64,000 nt of DNA from an uncultured Granulosicoccaceae bacterium. GTDB lineage: Bacteria; Pseudomonadota; Gammaproteobacteria; Granulosicoccales; Granulosicoccaceae. A program made the position numbers and the translations under genes. Under the pieces are notes generated by a model. It saw nothing but the letters and a program-made list of their open reading frames with translations, did not search any database and was not told the origin of the DNA. Positions 1 through 7,929 of the stretch are shown in pieces. The DNA is taken from contig CALISD010000042.1 of NCBI GenBank assembly GCA_938041955.1, positions 120,226 to 184,225 on the forward strand. The letters run 5' to 3'. Position 1 is the first letter of the stretch, and the number at the start of each line of letters is the position of its first letter.

Positions 1-216
1 GCTGAGCAACTGTCGCGTTGTCTGCCGGTGTATGAGTCTTGTGCTGGATGGACTGACAATACAGAAGGCGTGACCGAATGGGATCAATTGCCGGAAAACG
101 CCAAAACATACGTTAATCGACTGGCTGAGCTCACCGCGACCCCCGTGCATATCGTATCGACTGGTCCGGATCGCATTCAGACTATTGTGCTGGACAATCC
201 ATTTGAGCAAAGTTAA
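1..216 (+). CDS. purA: Adenylosuccinate synthetase, C-terminal fragment (5' end outside window)
   Basis: Open from the first base with no start inside, so this is the last 71 residues of a longer gene. The segment with SCAGWTDNTEGVTEWDQLPE, then a YVNRL helix and the ending STGPDRIQTIV matches the C-terminus of PurA (family knowledge: GTP-dependent ligation of IMP and aspartate in AMP synthesis, about 430 residues, cytosolic). Its position before tRNA-Leu and rnr-rlmB fits gammaproteobacterial order, where purA often precedes rnr. The stop is TAA at 214-216. No T-rich terminator is visible directly behind it, and the next gene on this strand starts more than 400 bases away. Confidence 0.9.
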   Translation, partial: AEQLSRCLPVYESCAGWTDNTEGVTEWDQLPENAKTYVNRLAELTATPVHIVSTGPDRIQTIVLDNPFEQS

Positions 217-415
217 ATCATTGCCGGTGATTGAATAAAATAAAACAAGAAGTACAAATTAGTCAAAATGCACATAATATAAGTACACCCTCTGATGTGC
301 GGGCTCGTGTAAAGCCAAACTGATAAAGGGTGTTTAATGAGCTACTGAAGCCTGAAGAGTTGAATACGCGCGATATTGCGCGTTTTAATGGTGACCAAAT
401 ACTAAAAGAAGTATT

Positions 416-502
416 TGGTGCCGAGAAGAGGACTTGAACCTCCACGGGGATACCCCCACTAGCACCTGAAGCTAGCGCGTCTACCAATTCCGCCACCTCG
501 GC
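416..502 (-). tRNA. tRNA-Leu (anticodon CAG)
   Basis: Read on the minus strand, the gene begins GCCGAGG and ends with a matching TCTCGGC acceptor strand, discriminator A and encoded CCA. The anticodon loop is TTCAGGT on a five-pair stem (CTAGC/GCTAG), giving anticodon CAG (codon CUG). A long variable arm and the TTCAAGT T-loop mark it as a class II leucine tRNA. It lies convergent to purA and divergent from rnr. Confidence 0.96.
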
Positions 503-638
503 AAGGTGATGCAGCTGAGCGCGAAACTATAGAAGTCTGCATCGTTGATGTCAATGAATGCATTCTGTTTTACCTACTTAACCGGTGGCTGCACAAATCA
601 AGATCGCAGCGATACCGGTAAACCAATTAGAGAAATTT

Positions 639-3242
639 ATGGCTAAAAAGAAAAAAGCCACCACAGTAAAAAAGAAAAAATCCAATAAACGCAGTTCCGG
701 TCGACCGGCGCTGGTAGCGCCCGCTGACAAAAGGAAGCGTGGCCGTAGTAAAAAGAAAGAGATTACGGCGGCGGCCGACGGTCCAAAACCCAAGCGTCAA
801 TACGCTTTTGAAATTGCCAGTCGCGAGCAATTGATTGAAGAGCTGGTTCAGGCCGGAAAGCCGTTGAATCAAGAGCAATTGGCCGGCGTGCTTGAAATGG
901 TTGAGCGCGATGAAAAATACGTAGCCCTTGGCAGGCGGCTTGGTGCAATGGTCAGGGACGGCCAAATAGTACGTAATCGGCGCGGCGGCTTTTTACCGCT
1001 CGATGAGAAAAACTTGATCCGTGGTCGTGTTTCTGCCCATCCGGACGGCTTTGGATTCCTGATCAGTGAGACTGGCGGGGAAGATACCTTTCTAGCGGCT
1101 CGCCAGATGCGCTCAGTAATGGACGGAGATCGTGTGGTTGTGCATATCACGGGTACAGATCGCAGAGGCCGCTCTGAAGGCGCTGTGATTGAGGTGCTTG
1201 AACGAGCAGTAAAAACATTGGTCGGCAGACTGCAGATCAGCCAGGGAATTGCGGTGCTGCAACCAGATAACAAACGCATCTCCCGTGAAATAGTGATAAA
1301 CGACACAGCCGACGCTCAGGACGGGCAAATAGTATTGGCTGAAATCGTGGAGCAACCAAGTAACAGCCGGCCAGCGATTGCTGCAGTGGTGGAGGTGCTC
1401 GGCGAGCACCTGTCGCCCGGGCTGGAAATTGACATCGCCATACGCTCTCGCGACATTCCTAATGAATGGCCGGACGAGGTGATATCGGAGAGCGGCAGGA
1501 TAGGAACAAGTGTTGATCCGACAGTGATTGGTGAGCGGCGCGATTTGCGTTCGACGCCACTGGTCACAATCGATGGTGAAGACGCCCGTGATTTTGATGA
1601 TGCAGTTTTTGCTGAGCGCAAGCCAAATGGCTTTCGTTTGGTCGTCGCAATAGCTGATGTATCGCACTACGTTACTCCTGATTCTGCACTTGATGTCGAA
1701 GCGTACAATCGTGGTACATCGGTATATTTTCCTCAGCGGGTTGTACCCATGTTGCCGGAAAGCTTATCCAACGGATTGTGTTCCTTAAATCCTGATGTTG
1801 ACCGCTTATGTATGGTGTGTGATATGTCGATCACAGACGATGGAGAAATTAAGCGTGCCAGGTTTTATCCTGCCACCATGCGTTCGCATGCACGACTGAC
1901 CTATACCCAGGTGCATCATTATCTTCAAAGCCAACTCGGTGCAGGCGGTAAGGGTAAGCCAAGTGAGCCGCAACAGGCCGCAATAGAAAAAATTGGTACG
2001 CTTGGCAAACACATCGACGTGTTGCATGAACTCTATGAGGTAATGCGTGTGGCACGTAGTGAGCGCGGAGCTATTGAGTTTGACAGCAATGAAACACGCA
2101 TTGTGTTTAATGATCAGAAAAAGATTGAACAGATAGTACCCGTTGAGCGCAATGAGGCGCACATGCTGATTGAAGAATGCATGATCGCTGCGAATATAAG
2201 TGCTGCCCGGTACATTGGAAAACGCAAGATACCCGGATTGTATCGGAGCCATGAGGGCCCTGGCGCAGACAAGCTTATAGATGTACGTAAGTTTTTATCT
2301 CAACGTGGGCTTGAGCTCGGGGGTGGTGATAATCCGGGGGCTATTGATTATGCCAAAACGCTTGCGAGTGCGGATGGTCGACCTGATAAGTTGGTCATTC
2401 AAACGCTCATGTTGCGTTCCATGAATCAAGCCGTATACAGCACACGCAATGCAGGCCACTTTGGCCTGGCGCTGGAGGAGTATGCGCATTTTACTTCACC
2501 GATACGGCGCTACCCTGATTTAATGGTCCATCGTGCGATAAAGCATATGCTGGTGCATAACAGTACAAACGGATATCCGTATAGTTCAAATCATATGGCG
2601 GAAATCGGTGACCATTGTTCCAGTACTGAGCGGCGCGCTGAAGAGGCTACTCGGGATGTGGTGGCCTGGCTTAAATGTGAGTATATGCAGGATCAAATTG
2701 GCAGTATCCACCAAGGGGTTATTACAGGTGTTACTTCCTTTGGTGTTTTTGTAGAGCTAGCTGGTATTCATGTCGAAGGGCTGGTCCATATCACCTCACT
2801 TCCGCAAGACTACTACGAGTTCGATTCAACTAATCATCGTTTAGTCGGGCGAAAAGGTGGGCTGTCGTACGCGCTTGGCCAGGTCATTAGTGTTCTGGTT
2901 GCCGCGGTGAATCTTGACGAGAGAAAAATAGATTTTCAAATTGATAAGACTGGTGTTCAGGCCTCCGGTAAGCGTCGGAAAAAGCCGACGAATAAATCCG
3001 GCTCTGGTAAGCACGCTGAGGCTGATGCCAAGCCGCAAGCTAAAAAACAAGACAAGAAGAAAAAAGTAAAAAAGAAAAAGCGTGCAGCGGTCGCCAAGAA
3101 GAAAGCCTCACAAACCACCAGTAAGAAGAAAGCCCGTGGTAAAGCCGATGAGACAAAGCCGGCGGCTAAGAAGAAGACGACTCGAAAAAAGGCGGCTCGC
3201 AAGAAAACCTCCAAGAAGCGAGGTGCAAAGCGTCAGGAATAA
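639..3242 (+). CDS. rnr: Ribonuclease R
   Basis: 3'-5' exoribonuclease of the RNase II/R family that degrades structured RNA; 867 residues from ATG 639 (E. coli about 813). An upstream GTG at 585 would add 18 residues, but the ATG start gives the expected Lys-rich MAKKKKATTVKKKK beginning. Order seen: basic tail, winged-helix region (about 75-145), two cold-shock OB domains, and the RNB catalytic core with the metal-binding motif DGEDARDFDDA (near residue 317). An S1 domain (about 690-775, GVITGVTSFGVFVELAG) follows, then about 100 residues very rich in Lys, Ala and Arg. It is followed by rlmB after 40 bases, probably one transcript. The unusually long basic C-terminus may help unwind or bind RNA (inference). 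Confidence 0.96.
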   Translation: MAKKKKATTVKKKKSNKRSSGRPALVAPADKRKRGRSKKKEITAAADGPKPKRQYAFEIASREQLIEELVQAGKPLNQEQLAGVLEMVERDEKYVALGRRLGAMVRDGQIVRNRRGGFLPLDEKNLIRGRVSAHPDGFGFLISETGGEDTFLAARQMRSVMDGDRVVVHITGTDRRGRSEGAVIEVLERAVKTLVGRLQISQGIAVLQPDNKRISREIVINDTADAQDGQIVLAEIVEQPSNSRPAIAAVVEVLGEHLSPGLEIDIAIRSRDIPNEWPDEVISESGRIGTSVDPTVIGERRDLRSTPLVTIDGEDARDFDDAVFAERKPNGFRLVVAIADVSHYVTPDSALDVEAYNRGTSVYFPQRVVPMLPESLSNGLCSLNPDVDRLCMVCDMSITDDGEIKRARFYPATMRSHARLTYTQVHHYLQSQLGAGGKGKPSEPQQAAIEKIGTLGKHIDVLHELYEVMRVARSERGAIEFDSNETRIVFNDQKKIEQIVPVERNEAHMLIEECMIAANISAARYIGKRKIPGLYRSHEGPGADKLIDVRKFLSQRGLELGGGDNPGAIDYAKTLASADGRPDKLVIQTLMLRSMNQAVYSTRNAGHFGLALEEYAHFTSPIRRYPDLMVHRAIKHMLVHNSTNGYPYSSNHMAEIGDHCSSTERRAEEATRDVVAWLKCEYMQDQIGSIHQGVITGVTSFGVFVELAGIHVEGLVHITSLPQDYYEFDSTNHRLVGRKGGLSYALGQVISVLVAAVNLDERKIDFQIDKTGVQASGKRRKKPTNKSGSGKHAEADAKPQAKKQDKKKKVKKKKRAAVAKKKASQTTSKKKARGKADETKPAAKKKTTRKKAARKKTSKKRGAKRQE

Positions 3243-3282
3243 TCAAGCGCGACGACAGCAATGCATTTGATAGTATTAGCGT

Positions 3283-4020
3283 ATGAATCTAACCCATGTA
3301 TTTGGACTGCACGCTGTGCAGTCTGTGCTGCAAAACAACCCCAAGTCTGTCGTCAAGCTATTGCTGTCTGATGCACGTGACGATAAGCGATTGTCTGAAG
3401 TTGAAGCGCTCGCGACCGAGCGCCGTGTTGTTATTGAGCGGATATCATCAAAGGAGCTGCAAAAGATTGCAGGGGAAGGCCGGCATCAGGGGGTGATTGC
3501 CCAATGCCGAGCTCGTGAAGTCATGTCCGAGCCGCAGCTGCTGACACATATCATGGGTTTAGATAACGCGCTATTGCTGGTGCTTGACGGGGTAACTGAC
3601 CCGCATAACCTGGGCGCGGTTTTGCGTACTGCAGATGCCGCAGGTGTAGATGCGGTCATTGTTCCACGAGCGGGCAGTGCCGGGCTAAGCCCAGTGGTGC
3701 GCAAGGTCGCGTCCGGCGCGGCTGAGACGATGGCATTTTGTCCTGTGGCTAATCTTGCGCGCACCCTCGGAGAGCTCAAAAGCCTCGGTGTCTGGTTGTA
3801 CGGAGCCAGCGATACCGCTGATGCGAAGTATACAGAAGTCGATTATCGTGGCCCGGTGGCATTGTTGATGGGTGCCGAAGGGGCAGGTCTTCGCCGGCTG
3901 ACTCAGCAGGCATGCGACGGGCTGATTTCTATTCCGATGTCGGGTTCTGTAAGCAGTTTGAATGTTTCCGTCGCCACCGGTGTATGCCTGTTTGAAGTAG
4001 TACGTCAGCGACGTGGATAA
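3283..4020 (+). CDS. rlmB: 23S rRNA (guanosine-2251-2'-O)-methyltransferase RlmB
   Basis: SPOUT-class methyltransferase of 245 residues, the usual size for RlmB, which uses S-adenosylmethionine to methylate G2251 in the peptidyl-transferase P-loop of 23S rRNA. The N-terminal substrate-binding domain starts FGLHAVQSVL. The three SpoU motifs are clear: DGVTDPHNLGAVLRTADAAG (motif 1, near residue 104), LLMGAEGAGLRRL (motif 2) and IPMSGSVSSLNVSVA (motif 3, knot and cofactor pocket). It follows rnr closely, the standard gammaproteobacterial pairing. The start at ATG 3283 has only a weak ribosome-binding site. Confidence 0.95.
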   Translation: MNLTHVFGLHAVQSVLQNNPKSVVKLLLSDARDDKRLSEVEALATERRVVIERISSKELQKIAGEGRHQGVIAQCRAREVMSEPQLLTHIMGLDNALLLVLDGVTDPHNLGAVLRTADAAGVDAVIVPRAGSAGLSPVVRKVASGAAETMAFCPVANLARTLGELKSLGVWLYGASDTADAKYTEVDYRGPVALLMGAEGAGLRRLTQQACDGLISIPMSGSVSSLNVSVATGVCLFEVVRQRRG

Positions 4021-4162
4021 CTAAAGGCAGTGCTCGCGTTGTTTTGATCAGTGAGTCGGCTCCTGCGCGGCTGCATTCACACAAGAATGGCCTTTCTTGT
4101 GCAGATTCTGGCAATATTGTCAGATTGATCATCGATTAGTGTCTTTTAAGGGCCGAGGGAAT

Positions 4163-4190
4163 TTGCCTGATGCCAGCCTTGTGATATAAT
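4163..4190 (+). promoter_or_regulatory. Candidate sigma-70 promoter of the rpsF operon
   Basis: A perfect TATAAT at 4185-4190 is preceded after 16 bases by TTGCCT (4163-4168), four of six matches to the -35 consensus. It lies about 75 bases before rpsF, in the gap after rlmB, and would give a leader of about 65 bases holding two small hairpins. Seen by eye only. Confidence 0.55.
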
Positions 4191-4196
4191 TGGGAG

Positions 4197-4239
4197 TTAC
4201 CCTTGAGGTAATACTCCTTGTCTAGTGGCATCCTGCCAC
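4197..4239 (+). promoter_or_regulatory. Two hairpins in the rpsF leader, possible S6:S18 autoregulatory element
   Basis: TTACC/GGTAA (4197-4201, 4207-4211) and GTGGCA/TGCCAC (4225-4230, 4234-4239) form two short stems between the putative promoter and the rpsF ribosome-binding site (GGAG, 4256-4259). Leaders of rpsF in many bacteria bind the S6:S18 complex and repress translation. I did not establish that the published motif is present, so the regulatory role is inference. Confidence 0.35.
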
Positions 4240-4264
4240 GGGCAAATATCCCACAGGAGCGACA

Positions 4265-4714
4265 ATGCGTCACTACGAAATCGTATTTCTGGTTCATCCG
4301 GATCAGAGCGAGCAAGTCCCCGCTATGGTTGAGCGGTACCGCGGCATCATCGAAAACAGCGGCGGTACAGTACACCGCGTTGAAGATTGGGGCCGTCGTC
4401 AGCTTGCTTACCCAATCAATAAAGTCTACAAAGCGCATTACATTCTGACTAACATCGAATGTGATCACAGTGCACTTGAAGAACTCACCAGTGCTTTCCG
4501 CTTCAATGATGCGGTTATCAGGCACCTGGTAATTAAGCGCAAGGCACCTGTTACAGGTGAATCACCACTTCTGAAGCGCGAAGAAGAAGAAACCCGCCGA
4601 CCACCACGTGAAGATCGCAACAGAGATCGTTCTAGTGAATCTAACGAAAGTGCGGCACCGGAAACAGCAGCAGTGGAAGCATCTGATGCAGCCCCTGCAG
4701 AGGGAGAGTCATAA
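4265..4714 (+). CDS. rpsF: 30S ribosomal protein S6
   Basis: Starts [20 protein letters not shown] and contains [18 protein letters not shown], the hallmark of S6, a platform protein of the small subunit that pairs with S18. At 149 residues it is a little longer than E. coli S6 (131-135). The extra length is a charged tail from about residue 105 that ends Glu/Ala/Ser-rich; in E. coli the S6 C-terminus is glutamylated by RimK. Its stop TAA shares one base with the rpsR start (TAATG), so the two are translationally coupled. A GGAG ribosome-binding site sits at the right distance. Confidence 0.97.
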   Translation: MRHYEIVFLVHPDQSEQVPAMVERYRGIIENSGGTVHRVEDWGRRQLAYPINKVYKAHYILTNIECDHSALEELTSAFRFNDAVIRHLVIKRKAPVTGESPLLKREEEETRRPPREDRNRDRSSESNESAAPETAAVEASDAAPAEGES

Positions 4715-4938
4715 TGGCGCGTTTTTTCAGAAGAAAGAAATATTGCCGATTCACGGCAGAGAACATTGCACACATCGATTACAAAGACCTTGAGTTGCTG
4801 AAGGCCTATGTCACCGAGACAGGCAAAATCGTACCTAGTCGTATCACCGGTACCAGTGCACGCTATCAGCGTCAGTTGGCAACGGCCGTGAAGCGGGCGC
4901 GATTTTTGTCATTGCTGCCGTACAGCGATCAACACTAA
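4714..4938 (+). CDS. rpsR: 30S ribosomal protein S18
   Basis: 74 residues, the typical length, with the family core [11 protein letters not shown] near the start, then [34 protein letters not shown] and a basic [10 protein letters not shown] ending. S18 binds 16S rRNA in the platform beside S6. It overlaps rpsF by one base and is followed after 23 bases by the membrane protein gene that commonly sits between rpsR and rplI in gammaproteobacteria. Confidence 0.97.
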   Translation: MARFFRRKKYCRFTAENIAHIDYKDLELLKAYVTETGKIVPSRITGTSARYQRQLATAVKRARFLSLLPYSDQH

Positions 4939-4961
4939 TTATTAATTTGTAGCATTGATCT

Positions 4962-5867
4962 ATGTGGCAAGCGCTTGCAGGGTACGCAGTGCGTGGTCCG
5001 GCTCAGGCGGCGCTGCTGGCATTTAGCACGTTGCTGTTGTCGTTGCTGATGCCGCCTTTGGTGGTTATCAGCAATGCGCTGGTGGCTTTAGTTTTTTTAA
5101 GACTGGGGCCGGCGCCCGGCTTTATCGCAGTGGGTGTTGCGCTGGTGGTGGGAACTGCCATTGCAGCTCTGTCCGGTAAAGCGGCGGTGCCCGGGGCGAT
5201 GATGATGTCGTTCTGGTTGCCGGTGATCGTGATGGCGCTGGTACTTCGAAAGACGGTAAGTTTAAATTTGGCCATCCTGGCTGGTGCGGTGCTCGCGTTA
5301 GCGGGGGTGATCATTACCTACCTGATTGTCGAAAGCCCGTCTAACGAGTGGCAAGGGTTGATAGAAGCGGTCAAGGTGGCAGCGGAACAAACCACCGGTG
5401 GCACAGATCGTCAGAAAGTGGCTGATTGGTTGAACAACGCCGGTACCTGGATGACAGGCTTCAGCGCGGCCACCCAGTTTATTATTGCAGTGCTAAGTTT
5501 ATTGCTGGCCAGAGTGTGGCAGGCAAGGCTGTTTAACCCTGGAGGGTTGCAGCAGGAGTTTCATGGATTGCGTTACGGGCTTGCCGCGGGTGCTGCAGGT
5601 TTGGCTATTACGGTAGCGGCGACGTTTTTCAACGTAGAGCTATTAACCAATCTTGCCATTGTGGTGATTGTGGTGTTTGCGTTTCAAGGGTTGGCCATTT
5701 TGCATGCCTTGGTAGCGCAGTTAAAATTGCATGTACTGGTGATGGTAGCGTTATACGGATTTTTGTTTATGTTGTTGCCAACGTCGATCAAAGTGATCGG
5801 TTTGTTGGGAATAGCAGACACTTGGCTTGATTTCAGAAGCCGGCTGAGTGTGATAAAAAAAGATTAA
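4962..5867 (+). CDS. Multi-spanning membrane protein, DUF2232/YybS-like
   Basis: 301 residues with about eight hydrophobic segments rich in Leu, Val and Ala, beginning MWQALAGYAVRGPAQAALLA and ending with a short charged tail. Location between rpsR and rplI and overall design fit the DUF2232 (YybS-like) family, whose function is unknown to me; assignment rests on context and topology, not on a diagnostic motif. A soluble stretch of about 40 residues (around 125-165, SPSNEWQGLIEAVKVAAEQT) separates two membrane bundles. It starts 23 bases after rpsR and ends 45 bases before rplI, so it is probably co-transcribed with the ribosomal protein genes. Confidence 0.75.
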   Translation: MWQALAGYAVRGPAQAALLAFSTLLLSLLMPPLVVISNALVALVFLRLGPAPGFIAVGVALVVGTAIAALSGKAAVPGAMMMSFWLPVIVMALVLRKTVSLNLAILAGAVLALAGVIITYLIVESPSNEWQGLIEAVKVAAEQTTGGTDRQKVADWLNNAGTWMTGFSAATQFIIAVLSLLLARVWQARLFNPGGLQQEFHGLRYGLAAGAAGLAITVAATFFNVELLTNLAIVVIVVFAFQGLAILHALVAQLKLHVLVMVALYGFLFMLLPTSIKVIGLLGIADTWLDFRSRLSVIKKD

Positions 5868-5912
5868 ACAGGCGTGTGGTCAGTCCACACCCAATATACA
5901 CAGGTGAATCAG

Positions 5913-6365
5913 ATGCAAGTCATACTGTTAGAGAGTATTAGTAACGTCGGCGCCCTGGGCGATTTGGTTGAAGTGCGACCGGGTTTTGCGCGCAATTTTT
6001 TGCTGCCGTCAGGCAAAGCGCAAATGGCTACCAAGGACAACATCGCAGATTTTGAACAGCGCCGTGCAGAGTACGAAGCGCAGCAAGCTGAGCAATTGGT
6101 CGAAGCCAATAAGCGTGCAGCAGGGCTGGCAGGTGCTTCGGTGACAGTACTGGCTCGCTCAGGTAGTGAAGGTAAGTTATTCGGTTCTGTTGGCGGTGAC
6201 GAGATCGCGGCGGCCCTGACAGCCAAATATATCCCGGTAGAGAAGCGCGAATTACGTATGCCTGACGGCCCACTTCGCACCACCGGCGAGCATGAAATCG
6301 CTGTGCATATCCATGCCGAAGTGGATGCAATGGTTACCGTCATTGTTGAAGGCGAAGAAGAGTAA
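5913..6365 (+). CDS. rplI: 50S ribosomal protein L9
   Basis: 150 residues from ATG 5913, starting MQVILLESISNVGALGDLVE, with the N-terminal RNA-binding motif VRPGFARNFLLPSGKA, a long connecting helix (about 45-75) and a C-terminal domain containing LFGSVGGDEIAAAL. L9 binds 23S rRNA near the L1 stalk and affects translational fidelity. An upstream in-frame GTG at 5874 would add 13 residues unlike any L9 start, so I reject it. Followed by two tandem hairpins and dnaB. Confidence 0.97.
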   Translation: MQVILLESISNVGALGDLVEVRPGFARNFLLPSGKAQMATKDNIADFEQRRAEYEAQQAEQLVEANKRAAGLAGASVTVLARSGSEGKLFGSVGGDEIAAALTAKYIPVEKRELRMPDGPLRTTGEHEIAVHIHAEVDAMVTVIVEGEEE

Positions 6366-6422
6366 GACAAATACCCAATCGGCTTGTAACGCAATTGAGT
6401 CGATAAGTAATGTTTTCTTCAA

Positions 6423-6473
6423 ATTGAAGGCCGGTTGAGCCTTCAATGCCACTTTAACTATCCGGTAAAGTGG
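6423..6473 (+). promoter_or_regulatory. Two consecutive hairpins in the rplI-dnaB gap
   Basis: Stem 1: ATTGAAGGC (6423-6431) with GCCTTCAAT (6439-6447), loop of 7. Stem 2: CCACTTTA (6449-6456) with TAAAGTGG (6466-6473), loop of 9. One base separates them, and the second ends 7 bases before the dnaB GTG start, covering the place of a ribosome-binding site. Neither has a T-tract. A role in attenuation or translation control of dnaB is inference. Confidence 0.6.
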
Positions 6474-6480
6474 TTATGTT

Positions 6481-7929
6481 GTGGCCGTAGCGTTAATATG
6501 TCCGGCCGTACAACCGCATGGCATTTCATTGGCTTCACCTTACGAAGAGCAAGGGCCGGCATCTATCCGGCTGCCGCCGCACTCCCTGGAGGCTGAGCGA
6601 TCAGTGCTGGGTGCGTTGATGCTTAGCGATGGTCATGATGCATGGGATCAGATCGCTGATGTAGTGGTCGAGGGTGATTTTTATCGCAACGACCACAGCC
6701 TCATTTTTCGAGCGATAGAGCAGCTGGTTGAGCGTAGCTCACCGCGTGACGCGGTTACCGTGTCGGAGCATCTTGAGACCTCGGGTGATCTTGCAGATAC
6801 CAACGGTCTTCCTTACCTGGTAGAGCTAGCTGAGCAAACTCCCAGCTCCAGCAATGTTGTCGCTTACGCAAAAATTGTCCGCCAGCGTTCGGTATTGAGG
6901 CAATTGATATCAACCTGTAATGGTGTGGCCGATTTGGCCTACCGGCCAGAGGGCAGGCCGGTTGCAGAAATATTGGACATGGCTGAATCCAGAATGTTTG
7001 CCATAGCCGATCAGACAAGTCGCTCAGTCACGGGGCTTACCCGTGTGGCGGACATCATGCAGGAGACAAAAGAAAAGCTTGAAATACTGGGCCAAAACAA
7101 ATCCTCAATAACGGGAATATCAACCGGTTACAAAGGCCTTGATAAAATAACGTCTGGACTGCAACGTTCCGATTTAATTATTCTTGCTGGTCGCCCATCA
7201 ATGGGTAAGACATCATTCGCTATGAATCTGGTTGAAAACGTCGCGCTGACTCAAGAGCTGCCAGTGGCAATGTTCAGTATGGAAATGCCCGGCGAACAGC
7301 TGTGCATGAGAATGATCGCATCACTCAGTAAAATTGAGCTTAACCGGGTCAGAAACGGAAATCTCAACGATGCGGATTGGGCAAGAATAACGTCTGCCAC
7401 TAACCTTCTTCATCAACACAGCCGCATCTATATCGATGAAACACCGGCAATGACACCCACCGAGGTGCGGGCGCGTTGTCGGCGTCTGGCGCGTGAGCAA
7501 AAAGGGCTGGGTTTGGTGGTCATAGATTACTTGCAGTTAATGCAAACCAGTGATCGCTCAGAAAATCGTGCGACAGAAATTTCAGAAATTTCAAGATCAC
7601 TTAAAGCGCTGGCAAAAGAACTGTCGGTGCCTGTAATTGCTTTATCGCAGCTTAATCGAAGCCTTGAGCAACGACCCGATAAAAGACCCATTATGTCCGA
7701 CTTACGTGAGTCAGGTGCGATCGAGCAGGACGCTGACGTCATAGCGTTTGTATACCGCGATGAAGTTTACAATCCTGACACCCCGGACAAAGGGATGGCA
7801 GAAATTTTAATTCGTAAACAGCGAAACGGGCCTACTGGTAAAGTAGATATGGTTTTTAATGGACCGTTTGTGCGGTTCGATGATTACATCTCCGAGGATC
7901 ACTACGGGATCTCTGATCTTGACGAGTAG
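6481..7929 (+). CDS. dnaB: Replicative DNA helicase DnaB
   Basis: Hexameric helicase that unwinds DNA ahead of the replisome and binds primase. 482 residues against about 471 in E. coli. The N-terminal domain begins at RLPPHSLEAERSVLGALML (about residue 30). The RecA-like C-terminal domain carries Walker A GRPSMGKTSFAMN (near 240), Walker B VVIDYLQLM (near 345) and SDLRESGAIEQDADV. The start is a GTG at 6481, the first possible start after an in-frame stop at 6466; a TTG at 6529 is an alternative. The ribosome-binding site is hidden in or replaced by a hairpin. The 3' end overlaps alr by about 11 bases. Confidence 0.96.
   Translation: MAVALICPAVQPHGISLASPYEEQGPASIRLPPHSLEAERSVLGALMLSDGHDAWDQIADVVVEGDFYRNDHSLIFRAIEQLVERSSPRDAVTVSEHLETSGDLADTNGLPYLVELAEQTPSSSNVVAYAKIVRQRSVLRQLISTCNGVADLAYRPEGRPVAEILDMAESRMFAIADQTSRSVTGLTRVADIMQETKEKLEILGQNKSSITGISTGYKGLDKITSGLQRSDLIILAGRPSMGKTSFAMNLVENVALTQELPVAMFSMEMPGEQLCMRMIASLSKIELNRVRNGNLNDADWARITSATNLLHQHSRIYIDETPAMTPTEVRARCRRLAREQKGLGLVVIDYLQLMQTSDRSENRATEISEISRSLKALAKELSVPVIALSQLNRSLEQRPDKRPIMSDLRESGAIEQDADVIAFVYRDEVYNPDTPDKGMAEILIRKQRNGPTGKVDMVFNGPFVRFDDYISEDHYGISDLDE

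Noticed and set aside
585..638. Upstream GTG start for RNase R adding 18 residues
   Set aside because: The added segment is hydrophobic and unlike RNase R starts; ATG 639 opens the expected basic N-terminus.
1113..1667. 184-residue open frame on the minus strand inside rnr
   Set aside because: Fully antisense to conserved RNB domain codons, no ribosome-binding site and no family features.
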